Positions 11,801 to 20,880 of a DNA stretch of 64,000 nt are shown piece by piece (within the stretch, counting starts at the first letter, position 1; each line of letters begins with the position of its first letter). The position numbers were made by a program, and so were the translations under genes. Location of the stretch: positions 558,001 through 622,000 of the forward strand of contig JANTUC010000011.1 of the NCBI GenBank assembly GCA_026873275.1. Direction: 5' to 3'. The notes beneath the pieces are model-generated. The model made no database searches. It had not been told where the DNA came from and saw only the letters and a program-made list of their open reading frames with translations. This DNA is from Pseudopithomyces maydicus. Its lineage: Eukaryota > Ascomycota > Dothideomycetes > Pleosporales > Didymosphaeriaceae.

Positions 11801-13578
11801 ACGCAGAGTTCTCCGACAGAGCGAAGCATGGCTCGACGTACGAATGAGTCGGGATCAATCAGTAATGCCTTGGTGTGCTTTTCAAAGGCCTCCAAAAGGT
11901 TTTGTCGATCCGAGTCGAACTGGTTGCGATGCACGGATGCAGTGAGTTCTTCATCAGCCTCTGGAACCGCTGCTGGAAGCGTGCCTTCCGCACGGAGAGC
12001 TTGGATGACATCTAAATAGCGAGCAGCAGTCGTCGCCAGAGTCCCGATACACCATGCGTACTGTCTTCTGACTAGCGGGTCGACGTTGGCAGATGAATCG
12101 GCGAAATATCGTTCCAAGCGAGGCAAGACGTATTCGGGGAACACATATGCGTTCACAGGTGATACAACGCGTACCATATCCAGGATCTGAGTCATAGTAC
12201 GCAGTGCTGCAACTTTTACCTGCACGGATTTATCGGTCAGTAGGGTAGCCACGTAGGGAACAACACGATCTAGCTTGGCTTCGTCCGTGAGTCGTTCGGA
12301 AAAGGCAAGGAGTAGTTCGAGACCTTGCAGTCGAGCAGATGCCCGGGCGGTGCCTCGCAGGCTGGATACTACAATAGTGAGAAAAATGAGATTGCCATCG
12401 TCTACTGCGAGACTAGGTGTCGGTGAAGCTTGATGCTGGTAATTTGGTATATCAATACATAACGGAAAAAGCCGGCCATCTGGTTTTGGTGGGGAATGTT
12501 GTGGCTTCTCCGCTGCGCTACCATCGTTACTCGATAATAAATGCGATATCTTGTCGAAGTCGTTGTAAATCTGTTCTATACGGTCGTCCGGCTCACCGAG
12601 ATGCTCACTGGTAGTAGTCACTGGTTTGCGACCTGACGAAGGATCGGTGATGGTTGAATGCATGTATTGATGGAGGAAACCAGAGAAAAAGTGCGGAAAG
12701 ACCCTCCCTTGCCAATGCTCAAGATAGTCCTCGGCGGACATCCTGGAGTTTGGATCAATCTGTATCATATGTGTAATGAGCTCGCGCACGTCTTTATCTT
12801 TGATCTTGCTCAAGTGCAGTTGCACGGGGTCATATTCCCCTGTCCGATACTTGTAGAGTTGACTCAGGTTGAAGATGGGTGACTCGAGGAAAAGCTCGGC
12901 GATGACGCAACCTACGGAAAAGATGTCCATGGCCCATGTGATGGTGCCTTCGCCCTCGGGCTGGGTGCCAGGACCGAGAAATCGTTCCGGTGCCAGGTAG
13001 CATGTTCGACGCCCAGACATATCGAAGTAGAAGGAAAAATCAGCGGGGTTATCCTCGGGCAGGTAGGCCGGTTTGTAGGAAGCAGAGAAATCTGTCAGGT
13101 ATAACCAATTCCAGGATGTCACCAAGACATTCTCGGTCTTGATGTCGCCATGGTAGATAGCCTTGGCATGGCAGTCACGAACGGCGCAGAGTAACTGAAA
13201 CGAAAGCCATTTCTTTTCAATCTCCTCTAGGAAGGGACGAGTACTCAGACGGTCATATAGCGAGCTGTGGACGTATTGACGGACGAGATAACCCCCTATC
13301 GCGGTTTCCAAGATACGGTGGTAGCCCAGGGCGTTTGGTATGTCGGCCAACAGTCTCCGCTCTTCAATCAGGCGTCGAGCATAGCGATCGAGGTTGAACT
13401 GTGCATAAGGTTTCATGACGACACGGGCAACAACCAAGCCATCCTTGTGCCTAGCTCTTACGGATTTCATGAAGCGAGCGGCGCCGAGAGATTTTTCATA
13501 ACGAAGGTCGGCCAGCTCTGGCACATCGATGTTGGCCGAGCCAGCCGAGAGGGTAGTGAGAGAGAACCCTTGACCCAT
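8860..13578 (-). CDS. VPS15: Vps15-type protein kinase, regulatory subunit of class III PI3-kinase
   Basis: Regulatory subunit that anchors and activates Vps34 for endosomal sorting and autophagy. One uninterrupted exon of 1572 codons, close to the family size. N-terminus MGQGFS fits N-myristoylation at Gly2. The kinase domain (about residues 25-310) shows the Vps15-typical catalytic loop YHGDIKTENVL (HGD rather than HRD) and TDFSASYKP in place of a DFG loop, then YLAPERF. HEAT-like helical repeats cover about residues 390-780. A low-complexity Ser/Arg-rich linker follows, and a C-terminal WD40 propeller (about 1090-1572) contains GTVKIWD, GVLELWDLRF, GEVTVWDI and KVRYWDT. Start ATG 13578 is fixed by the myristoylation motif. 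Divergent from ALG2, with 356 bp between the start codons. Confidence 0.96.
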   Translation of the reverse strand: MGQGFSLTTLSAGSANIDVPELADLRYEKSLGAARFMKSVRARHKDGLVVARVVMKPYAQFNLDRYARRLIEERRLLADIPNALGYHRILETAIGGYLVRQYVHSSLYDRLSTRPFLEEIEKKWLSFQLLCAVRDCHAKAIYHGDIKTENVLVTSWNWLYLTDFSASYKPAYLPEDNPADFSFYFDMSGRRTCYLAPERFLGPGTQPEGEGTITWAMDIFSVGCVIAELFLESPIFNLSQLYKYRTGEYDPVQLHLSKIKDKDVRELITHMIQIDPNSRMSAEDYLEHWQGRVFPHFFSGFLHQYMHSTITDPSSGRKPVTTTSEHLGEPDDRIEQIYNDFDKISHLLSSNDGSAAEKPQHSPPKPDGRLFPLCIDIPNYQHQASPTPSLAVDDGNLIFLTIVVSSLRGTARASARLQGLELLLAFSERLTDEAKLDRVVPYVATLLTDKSVQVKVAALRTMTQILDMVRVVSPVNAYVFPEYVLPRLERYFADSSANVDPLVRRQYAWCIGTLATTAARYLDVIQALRAEGTLPAAVPEADEELTASVHRNQFDSDRQNLLEAFEKHTKALLIDPDSFVRRAMLRSVGELCVFFGSPRANDVVLSHLNTYLNDPDWMLKCAFFQAIVGVAVFVGSASLEALILPLMIQALTDPEEFVVENVVRALSAIAEQGLFQRSKAWELVDIVARLTMHPNIWIREAAAQFIAAAAKCLSVADNHSILVNLIKPYLKIVPSDFTELRILDSLKKPLPRLIMDMASNWVTQAQKGHFWVPAQKQQTFSFGSSEDTLPTISGRELDSKVLQRMQKTEEDEQWIRKLRNAGLTSEDDFKLVALREFIWRVTRRRRSDDLTASPSKFNSMVSLKDLDIRPRTVLFENAQQTVREVRRSSSIQDDRYQPKTLRDALLDASTTEAEAQAARRSARGSIQIDRPSQSQRPRRISIPSRPKLGSSPSDLRSAIDSPASDITDARRGSLQVPRGGSPSVLSPVGSFGTGDHAHLLRHRGSALALLNRGDKAQAEIGTTSTNAAGKVDGAANVRDISRNRHRPASLAEDRRRGSPSRTRLRDAHNYTGNDPAVLKLLDSMLLERFPSGVTEFGPKIEASNEPSFIRYKDGHSPPNGLPWRPEGRLLEVLGEHTAAVRRILVAPDQTFFITSSDDGTVKIWDPSRFERHLSLSARQTYSLGDSVSVTSICFVEQTYCFVATGSDGSVHVVKVKFREDKEADNKGEIIITRKFSRPALLREYQLPEGDHATWLEHYNEDSKSVLLIATRTSKVIALDLKTMTELYTLKNPVQHGYPTCFCVDKKAHWLLLGTSHGVLELWDLRFRLQLKSWGFHASAHIHRLYLRKTGKPRVYITGGTGQGEVTVWDIEKTICKEVYRTGTAKDIGSKTTTLIDLDLEAQGGMLDRFSTLEPTTSSAPDKGVRAVVVATQSTAQKPGAKPHTFLLTAGPDWKVRYWDTARQEASVIVNGMEPDEARPQYTTSQPPSSPETLLVTERLHQPQNQSQSTTSRDSRSGGKKAVGKTSRTGLISAQQQQLLRGHLDTIMDVALVEAPYGLVISADRSGRIYVFA

Positions 13579-13934
13579 GATGGCGAAAGCTGGTTGCTGG
13601 TGGTTGGGTCAGGCTACGGCGAAGTCGTTATAAGTCGGCCTCTGATGCGCAAACGCAGCGCCAGTTTATCGCCGTAGGTCCATGGAAGTTTGCTGTTCAC
13701 AGTACGTGTGTTTGCAACTGTTGTGAGGCGCTTAATGTACTCGATAAGACGCGTGGCTTGTAGTTGGATCATGTGCAGTGGTCTGGAGGTTCCAAGGTTC
13801 CTAGGGCCATCACCAACCGAAGACGACCAGGGCCCCCGGGAGCGATTCCGAAGGAAGCTAGACCACATACCTGCGGCGCCTTTCCCACGCAACACGTATG
13901 CGAAGCTTTGCGGACTGGACAATAACCACGAACC
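13579..13934. promoter_or_regulatory. Shared VPS15/ALG2 divergent promoter region
   Basis: 356 bp between two opposed start codons; it must carry both 5'UTRs and both core promoters. No TATA box seen. It contains CAACCACCAGCAACCAGC-like C/A-rich sequence near the VPS15 start. Location is direct; promoter function is inference. Confidence 0.5.
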
Positions 13935-15405
13935 ATGGCAGACAAGCAGCACGTAGTCTTCTTCCACCCCGATCTGGGTATCGGCGGGGCCGAGCGCCTC
14001 GTGGTCGACGCTGCCGTGGGGCTCCAGGAACGCGGGCACAAGGTCACCATATTCACATCGCATTGCGACCCCGCCCATTGCTTTGATGAAGCGCGCGACG
14101 GTAAGCTGCCGGTTGTGCTTACGAATCCCCGCGCTTATTTGGAAAGTAGCTGAGACTTGAATGCAATCTGAAGGTACTCTCACCGTGAAGGTGCGCGGAA
14201 ACTCCATCGTACCATCCACCATATTCGGCCGCTTCGCTATTCTCTGCGCCATCCTTCGCCAGGTGCACTTGATACTGCAGATTGCTGTCCTCTCCAACGA
14301 GCTGAAAGAGCTCAACCCTACTTCCTTCTTCGTCGATCAACTCAGCGCCGGCATCCCGCTCCTCCGAATACTGCAGCCACACGTACGCGTCATCTTCTAC
14401 TGCCATTTCCCGGACAAGCTCCTCGCCAAGAAGGGCGGCATACTCAAGACATTGTATCGAGGCCCGTTTGACTGGCTCGAGAGCTGGAGCACAGGTTGCA
14501 GCGACACCATCGTGGTCAACAGCAACTTCACCAAGGGCGTCTTCGCAGCTGCCTTCCCCAGCCTGAAGTACCGGAAGCCTGGCGTTGTATACCCGTGCGT
14601 GGACACCAGGCCGAACAACGTGGAGGAAATCATACCGCTGTGGGAAAACAAAAAGGTTCTATTGAGCATCAACCGCTTCGAGAAGAAGAAGGATGTTGCT
14701 CTGGCCATCAAGGCGTATGCAGGCTTGTCTACAGAGGACCGCAAGGGTGCAAGACTGGTCATTGCAGGTGGTTACGACCCCAGGGTAGCCGAAAATGTTT
14801 CGACCTACAATGAGCTTTGTGAGTTGGCCGACAACCTCAAGCTCAAGCATGCGACCGCGAAGACCGTCATCACCGCGCAGCGTGTCCCCGATGACATAGC
14901 CGTTCTTTTCCTCCACTCCGTGCCGACCGCTTTCAAGACGACGCTTCTAGCAACATCACGACTACTTGTATACACACCATTGCACGAACACTTTGGCATT
15001 GTCCCGCTCGAGGCCATGTTGGCAGGTACTCCAGTGCTCGCTGCGAACGAAGGTGGACCAACTGAGACGGTCGTAGATGGGAAGACAGGCTGGCTTCGGG
15101 ACGTCATAAAAGTGCAAGACTGGACAGATGTTATGCGCACTGCACTTGGGCAGGGTCAAAGCGAGCAGAAGCTCAAGGAGATGGGCAGGGCAGGCAAGGA
15201 GAGAGTGGAAGCACTGTTCTCAAAAGAGAAAATGGCTGAAACCTTGGAATCGGAAATACTAGGCATGACCAAGAAGGCACGTCCACCAGTGACACCTTTT
15301 GCAGCCGTCTTACTTGTGGTATTGTTCATGGGTGTCTTGGCTGCATCAGGCATGTGGCTGGCGCTGAAGCAAGCCCAACAGGCAGGACAAATGTATCATC
15401 AATAG
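13935..15405 (+). CDS. ALG2: Alpha-1,3/1,6-mannosyltransferase Alg2
   Basis: ER enzyme that adds the second and third mannose (alpha-1,3 and alpha-1,6) to the dolichol-linked N-glycan precursor. Spliced length 465 aa, as expected. The N-terminus VVFFHPDLGIGGAERLVVDA holds the GT4 nucleotide-sugar signature. Further on are DQLSAGIPLLR, FYCHFPDKLLA, a LSINRFEKKKD segment, and the C-terminal GT4 motif LHEHFGIVPLEAM followed by GTPVLAANEGGPTETV. A hydrophobic C-terminal segment (about residues 430-455) fits the known ER anchor. One intron, 14101..14173 (GTAAGC..CTGAAG): exon 1 ends in phase 1 and GAC-G|GT restores EARDGTLTVKVRGNSIVP. Exons 13935..14100, 14174..15405. Confidence 0.95.
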
Positions 15406-15886
15406 TACTACCGGGATACGGAAGAGGAACATGTACATCAAATCTTACTTTTGATTCATAATTGTTTGTGTCTAGCAAACAAATATTGAGACGATTCATA
15501 GTCTAGGAACCTTTGCACTTGTAGATAAAACGCTACGATTAGAACATTGTGAGCAATACTACCATTAAACACCATCTACCCTACCGTCCCGGCATGCTCT
15601 CCGCGCCCTCATCAATTTGCATTCACTGTCTCCTGTTTAGTATTTTGTTTTGCCCTTATTACTATTAGATTTATTACGTCCAGTTTGCCCTTGGTGCCTG
15701 GAGTCGGCATGACCTGTACAGGTTCGAACGATGTTAATTGAAGACCATACTACCATTAAATCATGCCTATTGCCCGTCCAGATTTTGTCCAACTTCATCC
15801 GACCACTAAACAGTGAACCGCCGCGCAAAAAGAACATCAGATCATCTCAACGGGCAAAAGTAACACCAGCCTGAGCAGGGCAAAAA
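15406..15886. other. Intergenic between ALG2 and tRNA-Gln
   Basis: AT-rich, no coding frame with support. Holds the ALG2 3'UTR. The GGTTCGAA at 15720 resembles a B box but has no flanking stems, so I do not call a tRNA there. Confidence 0.5.
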
Positions 15887-15975
15887 AGGTCGTGCCCGGG
15901 CTCGAACCGGGGTTGCCGGAAGGCGATTTTTAGGTAAATCAAAATCCGGAGTGATCACCACTACACTACACAACC
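15887..15975 (-). tRNA. tRNA-Gln (anticodon UUG) with 17-nt intron
   Basis: On the minus strand the sequence folds into a full cloverleaf. The acceptor stem GGTTGTG pairs with CACGACC (one G-T pair); the discriminator base is T. The D-arm region reads TAGTGTAGTGGTGATCAC. The anticodon stem is CCGGA/TCCGG. The T arm CCCGG-TTCGAGC-CCGGG is perfect. The anticodon TTG lies at 15940..15942 (read on minus). A 17-nt intron sits at 15922..15938, directly after position 37, the canonical place for eukaryotic nuclear tRNA introns. Body sequence closely follows known fungal tRNA-Gln(UUG). It would decode CAA. Confidence 0.93.
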
Positions 15976-16577
15976 TCTAGTTGTTGTAATTGATGACAGA
16001 ATTTTAAATTTGTAAAATCATATACAGAGTATCAGTTGAGGCAGAAACGAAGGTCGCACTTGCTCAACAGCCACCAGTCAAGTGGGGCAGATCGATATAG
16101 AGTCATGACGCACTAGTCTATCGTTGGCGCTACCAGGTGGGGTGATGAGGGCCCTAGGGACGAGACGGACATAATTCGGCAACGACAATTCCAACTAAAT
16201 TCAATCGCGGAATTGTCAGCTTCCTTGCAAATGCTAAATTTACAGAGATGATTCATAACCGCCGTCTTTGTCACGGGTATGGTTTGGAGTTGCCTTGATG
16301 AGTTACACGCATAATTTTCTCAAGGTACGGGATGCTGGCTGACGGCGACAATGTACTCTTTCAGGTGTTGTCTACACCAACAACAGCATGTTGGACCAGC
16401 ACAGCAGTATGAAATATGACGACACGAGTTTGAGATTCCCTGCTTACATCCAACTCCCCAGCTCCTCTATCTATCGAAAAACCATAACAAGCTCACAAAG
16501 TATACCACCAAGGGTGTGGTGACAACATGCCAGAACTGCCTCGCGCCTTTCCAAGCCGCTCATAACCAAAGCGGAGC
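15976..16577. other. Intergenic upstream of tRNA-Gln
   Basis: About 600 bp with no supported coding frame or second RNA gene. It contains the 3' flank of the gene at 16578..17990. Confidence 0.5.
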
Positions 16578-17990
16578 TCAATCTTGTTTCTGGACAGGAT
16601 TGGCTTTCACAAAGAGGAGATCGTGTTCTTCTTCTATGGTGACTGGGTCGGCCTTCGCATTGGTGCTCTTGACATCTTCCATGGTATGGCTCTCGGTCTC
16701 CATACGATTGTTTTCGGCCTTCATATGACTATTTTCATCCTTCATACAAACATCTTCGCCCTCCATTTCGGAATGGCGCCGCTTCTTCGAAGGGTGCTCC
16801 TCATTGAGCGCAGAGAAGCCCTCTGATGATAGTATCTCCTGGCAAATGCTCAGTGGTGGTGGTATAATCAAGGCCTTGCGTGCCGAAATATCGTCTTCGG
16901 AAACAAGCCCTGGTGTCGAACTCCCGGATCCCAAGCCCGCGAGGGTGGCGATGGATGAGGCCTGGCCATGACGACGAGCTGCCGCTGCCTCAGCGAGCAG
17001 GTCTCGCTTCACGTCATTTCCCTTTTCTTGGTTCTTCTTGCACTACAATGGGTTAGATTGATGATCGGCTAGCATTGGTGCCGAGGCGACCTACCTTCAT
17101 GAGAGCCAGCGGGGCGTGGACGAGAAAGTTGACCTTGGAATCTTCGGTGAGGACGTCTTTGCAGATGCGCTTGTCGTGCTATCATGTTGTCAGTATAGTG
17201 ATATACGACAGTATATAATTAACCTACTCTCAATGCATCAATGACGGCGAGTAGGCGGTTCTTGCAAGTCAGCTTCTTGTCCTCGCGCGAAGCGTAAGAA
17301 CTAGAACTCGCCCGGAGGCCACAGTATCCAATGATACAGCGGTGGACGAGAGCGATCTATTGACAATCAGCTACGGAGATCTATCGAGTTGCATCATGAG
17401 GCCTACCAAGATCGAACGGCAAGCAGCTTCGACAGATTTCTTGTCCAGCGTTGGCGATTTGAACATGTTGAGCTCGATGGAGTTGGGCTTATTGTTAACG
17501 TTGACCACGTTGCACATGGCGTCGAAAAGGACGTCAATCCATTCTTCTGCTTGCTGAATCACTTCCTTCAAGGTGTTGTCAACTCGGTTAACTGGCGTAG
17601 CTTCTTGAAGTGGACGGTAGCGGTAGGTCAGGGCACGAGCCCAGTTATCCTTGAAGCGAGGGTATAGATTGTCGGCAGCCAGCATCTGCAAGGCCTCTGT
17701 GGCATCTGCGATCAGCCCGTCAGTTGGGTTGTCAAAGGTAGCTGAGTGGATTCATACTGACCTGCTTCTGCCATCATCCAGTAACTGCTCGCCCCCAAAG
17801 GATGGCCGACCTTGACGCAACCAGAGACACCGTGGAGCCTCTTCAAAAACTCCGCAAACGGACTGTCGAGCCCATGTAATAGCTCAGCATACAGCCTAAA
17901 GTAGGGAGACCCCGAAGAGTCGCCATTGCCGCTGTTGACCGTCAAGTCACCGTCGTACAGTGTGGAAACGGCAGGCACGTTTCTAGACAT
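16578..17990 (-). CDS. Conserved-looking protein of unknown function, five exons
   Basis: Not recognised by name. Five exons join into 401 aa: 17990..17762, 17705..17407, 17356..17228, 17178..17095, 17042..16578. Introns are 49-56 nt with good borders (for example GTCAGT..CGCAG at 17706..17761 and GTAGGC..AATAG at 17357..17406), and all phases agree, which strongly supports a real gene. The first 260 residues are helical with scattered conserved-looking Cys and Trp (RCIIGYCGL, HDKRICKDVL). The C-terminal third is disordered and charged, with a possible nuclear signal SKKRRH and an alternating Met/Lys/Glu-rich stretch (repeated MKDENSHMKAENNRMETES pattern). ATG 17990 has A at -3; an upstream in-frame ATG at 18008 is possible. 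Probably nuclear; role unknown. Confidence 0.72.
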
Positions 17991-18731
17991 CGTGTGAGGA
18001 TGCAGCATGCAAAAAGTATCAAACGCTAAATGACAAGAGGAGTATCAAGCGCTCTAAAGCAAGAAGCAGAAAATCGGGCAACAGAACAAAGGGTCGTTGA
18101 AGAAGTCGTGAGGTTGCAGTGTGACCAAGAGAAAGAAAAGGTGATGCGAGGCCATGCGAAGCACTTCACTGTTAGCGCCGCGCGTTTGTATTCATGTCAC
18201 CCGCGTTCTTCACCTGTGGCGCGTTGTCTAGGTGAATTTGGAGACAGCAAATTGAATGGCACGCTCTATCCGGTACCTCATCCTGGAAGATCGGCCAAAT
18301 GCTTTGCGACGAAATCGTTAGTGAGCCCGATCGCTTAGCAAAAGGAAGTGGACGAAAAAGGATAAACAACGTCCATGTACAGAAGATCTGTATACGATCG
18401 AGACAGAACATCGCCCTGGACAGAAATGCCCTAGTTAATTACTAGTGCACGTTGTGTATTTTCATGAGAAACACAATGTCAATCGAGAGGAGCATACGTT
18501 GTGCGTGGTGCCCACCCAATACGGAGCTCCAACAATATGAAATTATGCTGTTACAATGCCCATGTTGGGTCTTGTCAATTTATATAAATACCCTAAAAGT
18601 TCAACTCATATTTCTCCAGATCACACCTTACACTACAACGCATTCTTTCAAGTTCACTAAACTTCGGAGCACACTACCGAACTCAAACCTTCTCAAGAAC
18701 AAAAACCTTCAGTAAGACTTCCCACTTGAAA
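17991..18731. other. Intergenic with TATA-type promoter for the next gene
   Basis: No gene seen in about 740 bp. The right part becomes AT-rich and carries a TATA box at 18581..18590, followed by C/A/T-rich leader sequence typical of a fungal 5'UTR. Confidence 0.5.
18581..18590 (+). promoter_or_regulatory. TATA box
   Basis: TATATAAATA lies 142 bp upstream of the 18732 start codon, a reasonable core promoter for that orphan gene. The TATA match is direct; use as promoter is inferred. Confidence 0.5.
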
Positions 18732-19964
18732 ATGACGTCCAACCTTAACCAAACCCACGGCGACCCGCGCGTACCCAACGATCTCGTTAGGATTGACAAC
18801 GTCTCGCCGGAGTATATCCAGCAGATTTGGACCACTATCTGGCCTGCCCTCTGTGTTATTGACCCCTACTTCCAGTGGGATGCGAGCAGCTCGAATGTGC
18901 GTCTTTTCAACGACATAGTTCGAGCTGTTTTATATAACAACCTGCCCCTTCCACGGGTCTCGGAGGTAGCGGATCTGGTAAATTATCTGCTTCTATTCAG
19001 TCTGAACCCATTTCATACTCCGAGTATGTTTGCCAGCGATAATAACTTTGATTCTAGCGAGGCAGATTTGAACGAGGCAGGATCGTCACACAACAACGAG
19101 ACCAATCCGTTTGATGACGCCTTCGGTGAACAAGGCAATCGCGGCAATGAAGGCAGTGAAAGCAGCGACGGTAGCAGAGACACCGATGAATCAGATGATT
19201 CCTCGGCATACACCGAGACAGGTAGCCGGCTGCCTTATTCGCTGCAAATAGGGCAACCGGTCCTATTCGAGCAGTACGCGGAGATTGATCCGGATGTGGT
19301 CGCTAGAATCAACCTGGATGGTGAGGATATACTCATCGCAGTACCGGATTTGCTTGAAACGTTTCACATCCTTGACAGTGACGGACGAGCTCATCGTATG
19401 ACACGCGATGAGTTGAACGAACACCGCCTGGGTTCCGAGGGCGTTGTCCGAGATGTCGAGATCCGTCCCGTACCATCGACGCCGATCTCAGAACCCCGGG
19501 ACTTCTACGATATGCTCGTTAGTCCCGATGCTGTAGACCATATACCTTACGAAGAGGTATTTGAAGATACACCGCGTTGGCGCGAAATGTATCTGCCCCG
19601 TCGTCGACGCGAGGAAAATCTCACGGGCGATTACTGCCAATGCTACACCTTCTACACGCAGACGGGTGAGGGCGATCTTGCTCGGCCGTACTTCGAAGAA
19701 GCGGTAGTTGAGGCTCTGTTTGCAAGGCGTCTGAGGACATTGGACCTAGCGGAGGGATCAGGTAGGTTTCCCCGGTTATGTACTCGGCATCTGCTTGCAC
19801 AGCGTGAGGCTCGTTTTCTGGCTGGCTTGGACACCTCGGAGATGGATCGTGAAATCACTCGTCGAATTTTGCAGAGCCCACTGGAGTTCAGTGTCCTGCG
19901 AGATGCGATGAGCCGTTATTTCATGGAGCTCTATCGCGATGGTGACAATTACCGGCTCACGTAA
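18732..19964 (+). CDS. Hypothetical acidic protein, 410 aa
   Basis: Single uninterrupted frame of 410 aa beginning at ATG 18732 in AAAATGA context. Family not recognised. Residues about 1-95 are hydrophobic-helical (IQQIWTTIWPALCVIDPYFQW). Residues 100-160 are a low-complexity Asn/Ser/Glu/Gly/Asp linker (NEGSESSDGSRDTDESDD). The C-terminal half is well mixed, with a Cys pair in YCQCYTFY and a helical end. No signal peptide or transmembrane segment. The codon composition and length support coding. A TATA box sits upstream. It may be lineage-specific, possibly BTB-like or DUF-type at the C-terminus, but I cannot assign it. Confidence 0.62.
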   Translation: MTSNLNQTHGDPRVPNDLVRIDNVSPEYIQQIWTTIWPALCVIDPYFQWDASSSNVRLFNDIVRAVLYNNLPLPRVSEVADLVNYLLLFSLNPFHTPSMFASDNNFDSSEADLNEAGSSHNNETNPFDDAFGEQGNRGNEGSESSDGSRDTDESDDSSAYTETGSRLPYSLQIGQPVLFEQYAEIDPDVVARINLDGEDILIAVPDLLETFHILDSDGRAHRMTRDELNEHRLGSEGVVRDVEIRPVPSTPISEPRDFYDMLVSPDAVDHIPYEEVFEDTPRWREMYLPRRRREENLTGDYCQCYTFYTQTGEGDLARPYFEEAVVEALFARRLRTLDLAEGSGRFPRLCTRHLLAQREARFLAGLDTSEMDREITRRILQSPLEFSVLRDAMSRYFMELYRDGDNYRLT

Positions 19965-20880
19965 CTCCCATTTCTCGAGTGTTGTCGTTGTAAACTGTTG
20001 GCTGGAGTGGGCATGGCCTGTTGTCTGGGTACTTAAAACCATATTGAAAGACTGGCTTCGTATAAAATCATCAATTTCTTACTGTAATTATAATCTTCAG
20101 TTCCAATCTAAGTGCAAACAATCTCCCTGATCGTCATATCTCAGGTATTTGGTTCAAGGCCATACGGCGAAAATACCAAATCCTTCTTAGTCTTATAAAA
20201 CCCAAAAGTCAATATTCCTAATGCAACTCGTTACAAAAGAAATATAATCGACAGACTGTAATCTTTAAGGATGGGGAGCGTTTGTTGTCCACTAACATAC
20301 CTTCAAAGCATCGGGAAGAGTGGAACCATGTGCATTGTAATCAACAGGTTTCAGAGATAGTTTGGGATACCTTCGAGCTGCTTTATGAGAAACAGATATA
20401 AGCAGGCAACATGTGGTATGGATTGACACTGGATACAAAAAATCAACACCGGATACAAATCGACACTGACCATAGCCATCGTGGCGGTTGTATCAAACAA
20501 CCCAATCCGCAATATCCTCCTCAAAGAAAGTCCTCGTTGCTCCAGCGCCCCTAACGCTGATATGCTATACAAATCCAAATCGAAACGAAGCCATAACCCC
20601 AATAGCAATCTCGGATGACCGGCACCTGCTTCGTGTGTATCTCAATCTGGATCGTCCCACACCTCTGCCACACTGTCCAGGTGGAAGTGGTGAAATCCCT
20701 AATAGTAATGCCTCAAGCAAAATGAAAATCGACGGGTATCTCAAAATACAAATTGAGCACAAGGAATCTCAAGATAAAGAAGCCAATAAAAACGAGAAAG
20801 AAATCCAATAGCCGTTACTTCGTTTCCAATCTCACAAACAGCAGCCCATACTTCTCAAGAGAGATGTTGATATTAGACAA
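19965..20880. other. Intergenic, AT-rich, no supported gene
   Basis: About 900 bp. A 107-codon frame at 20488 lacks an ATG start and any motif and is not accepted. Otherwise 3' flanks of two convergent genes. Confidence 0.5.

Noticed and set aside
13614..14315. 233-codon minus-strand frame
   Set aside because: Overlaps the VPS15/ALG2 promoter and the ALG2 5' coding region; no ATG-proximal motif, no splice logic.
15715..15735. Second tRNA suggested by GGTTCGAA
   Set aside because: No T-stem, acceptor stem or D arm around it.
20488..20811. 107-codon plus-strand frame
   Set aside because: No ATG at the start, biased Lys/Glu/Asn tail, AT-rich intergenic context.
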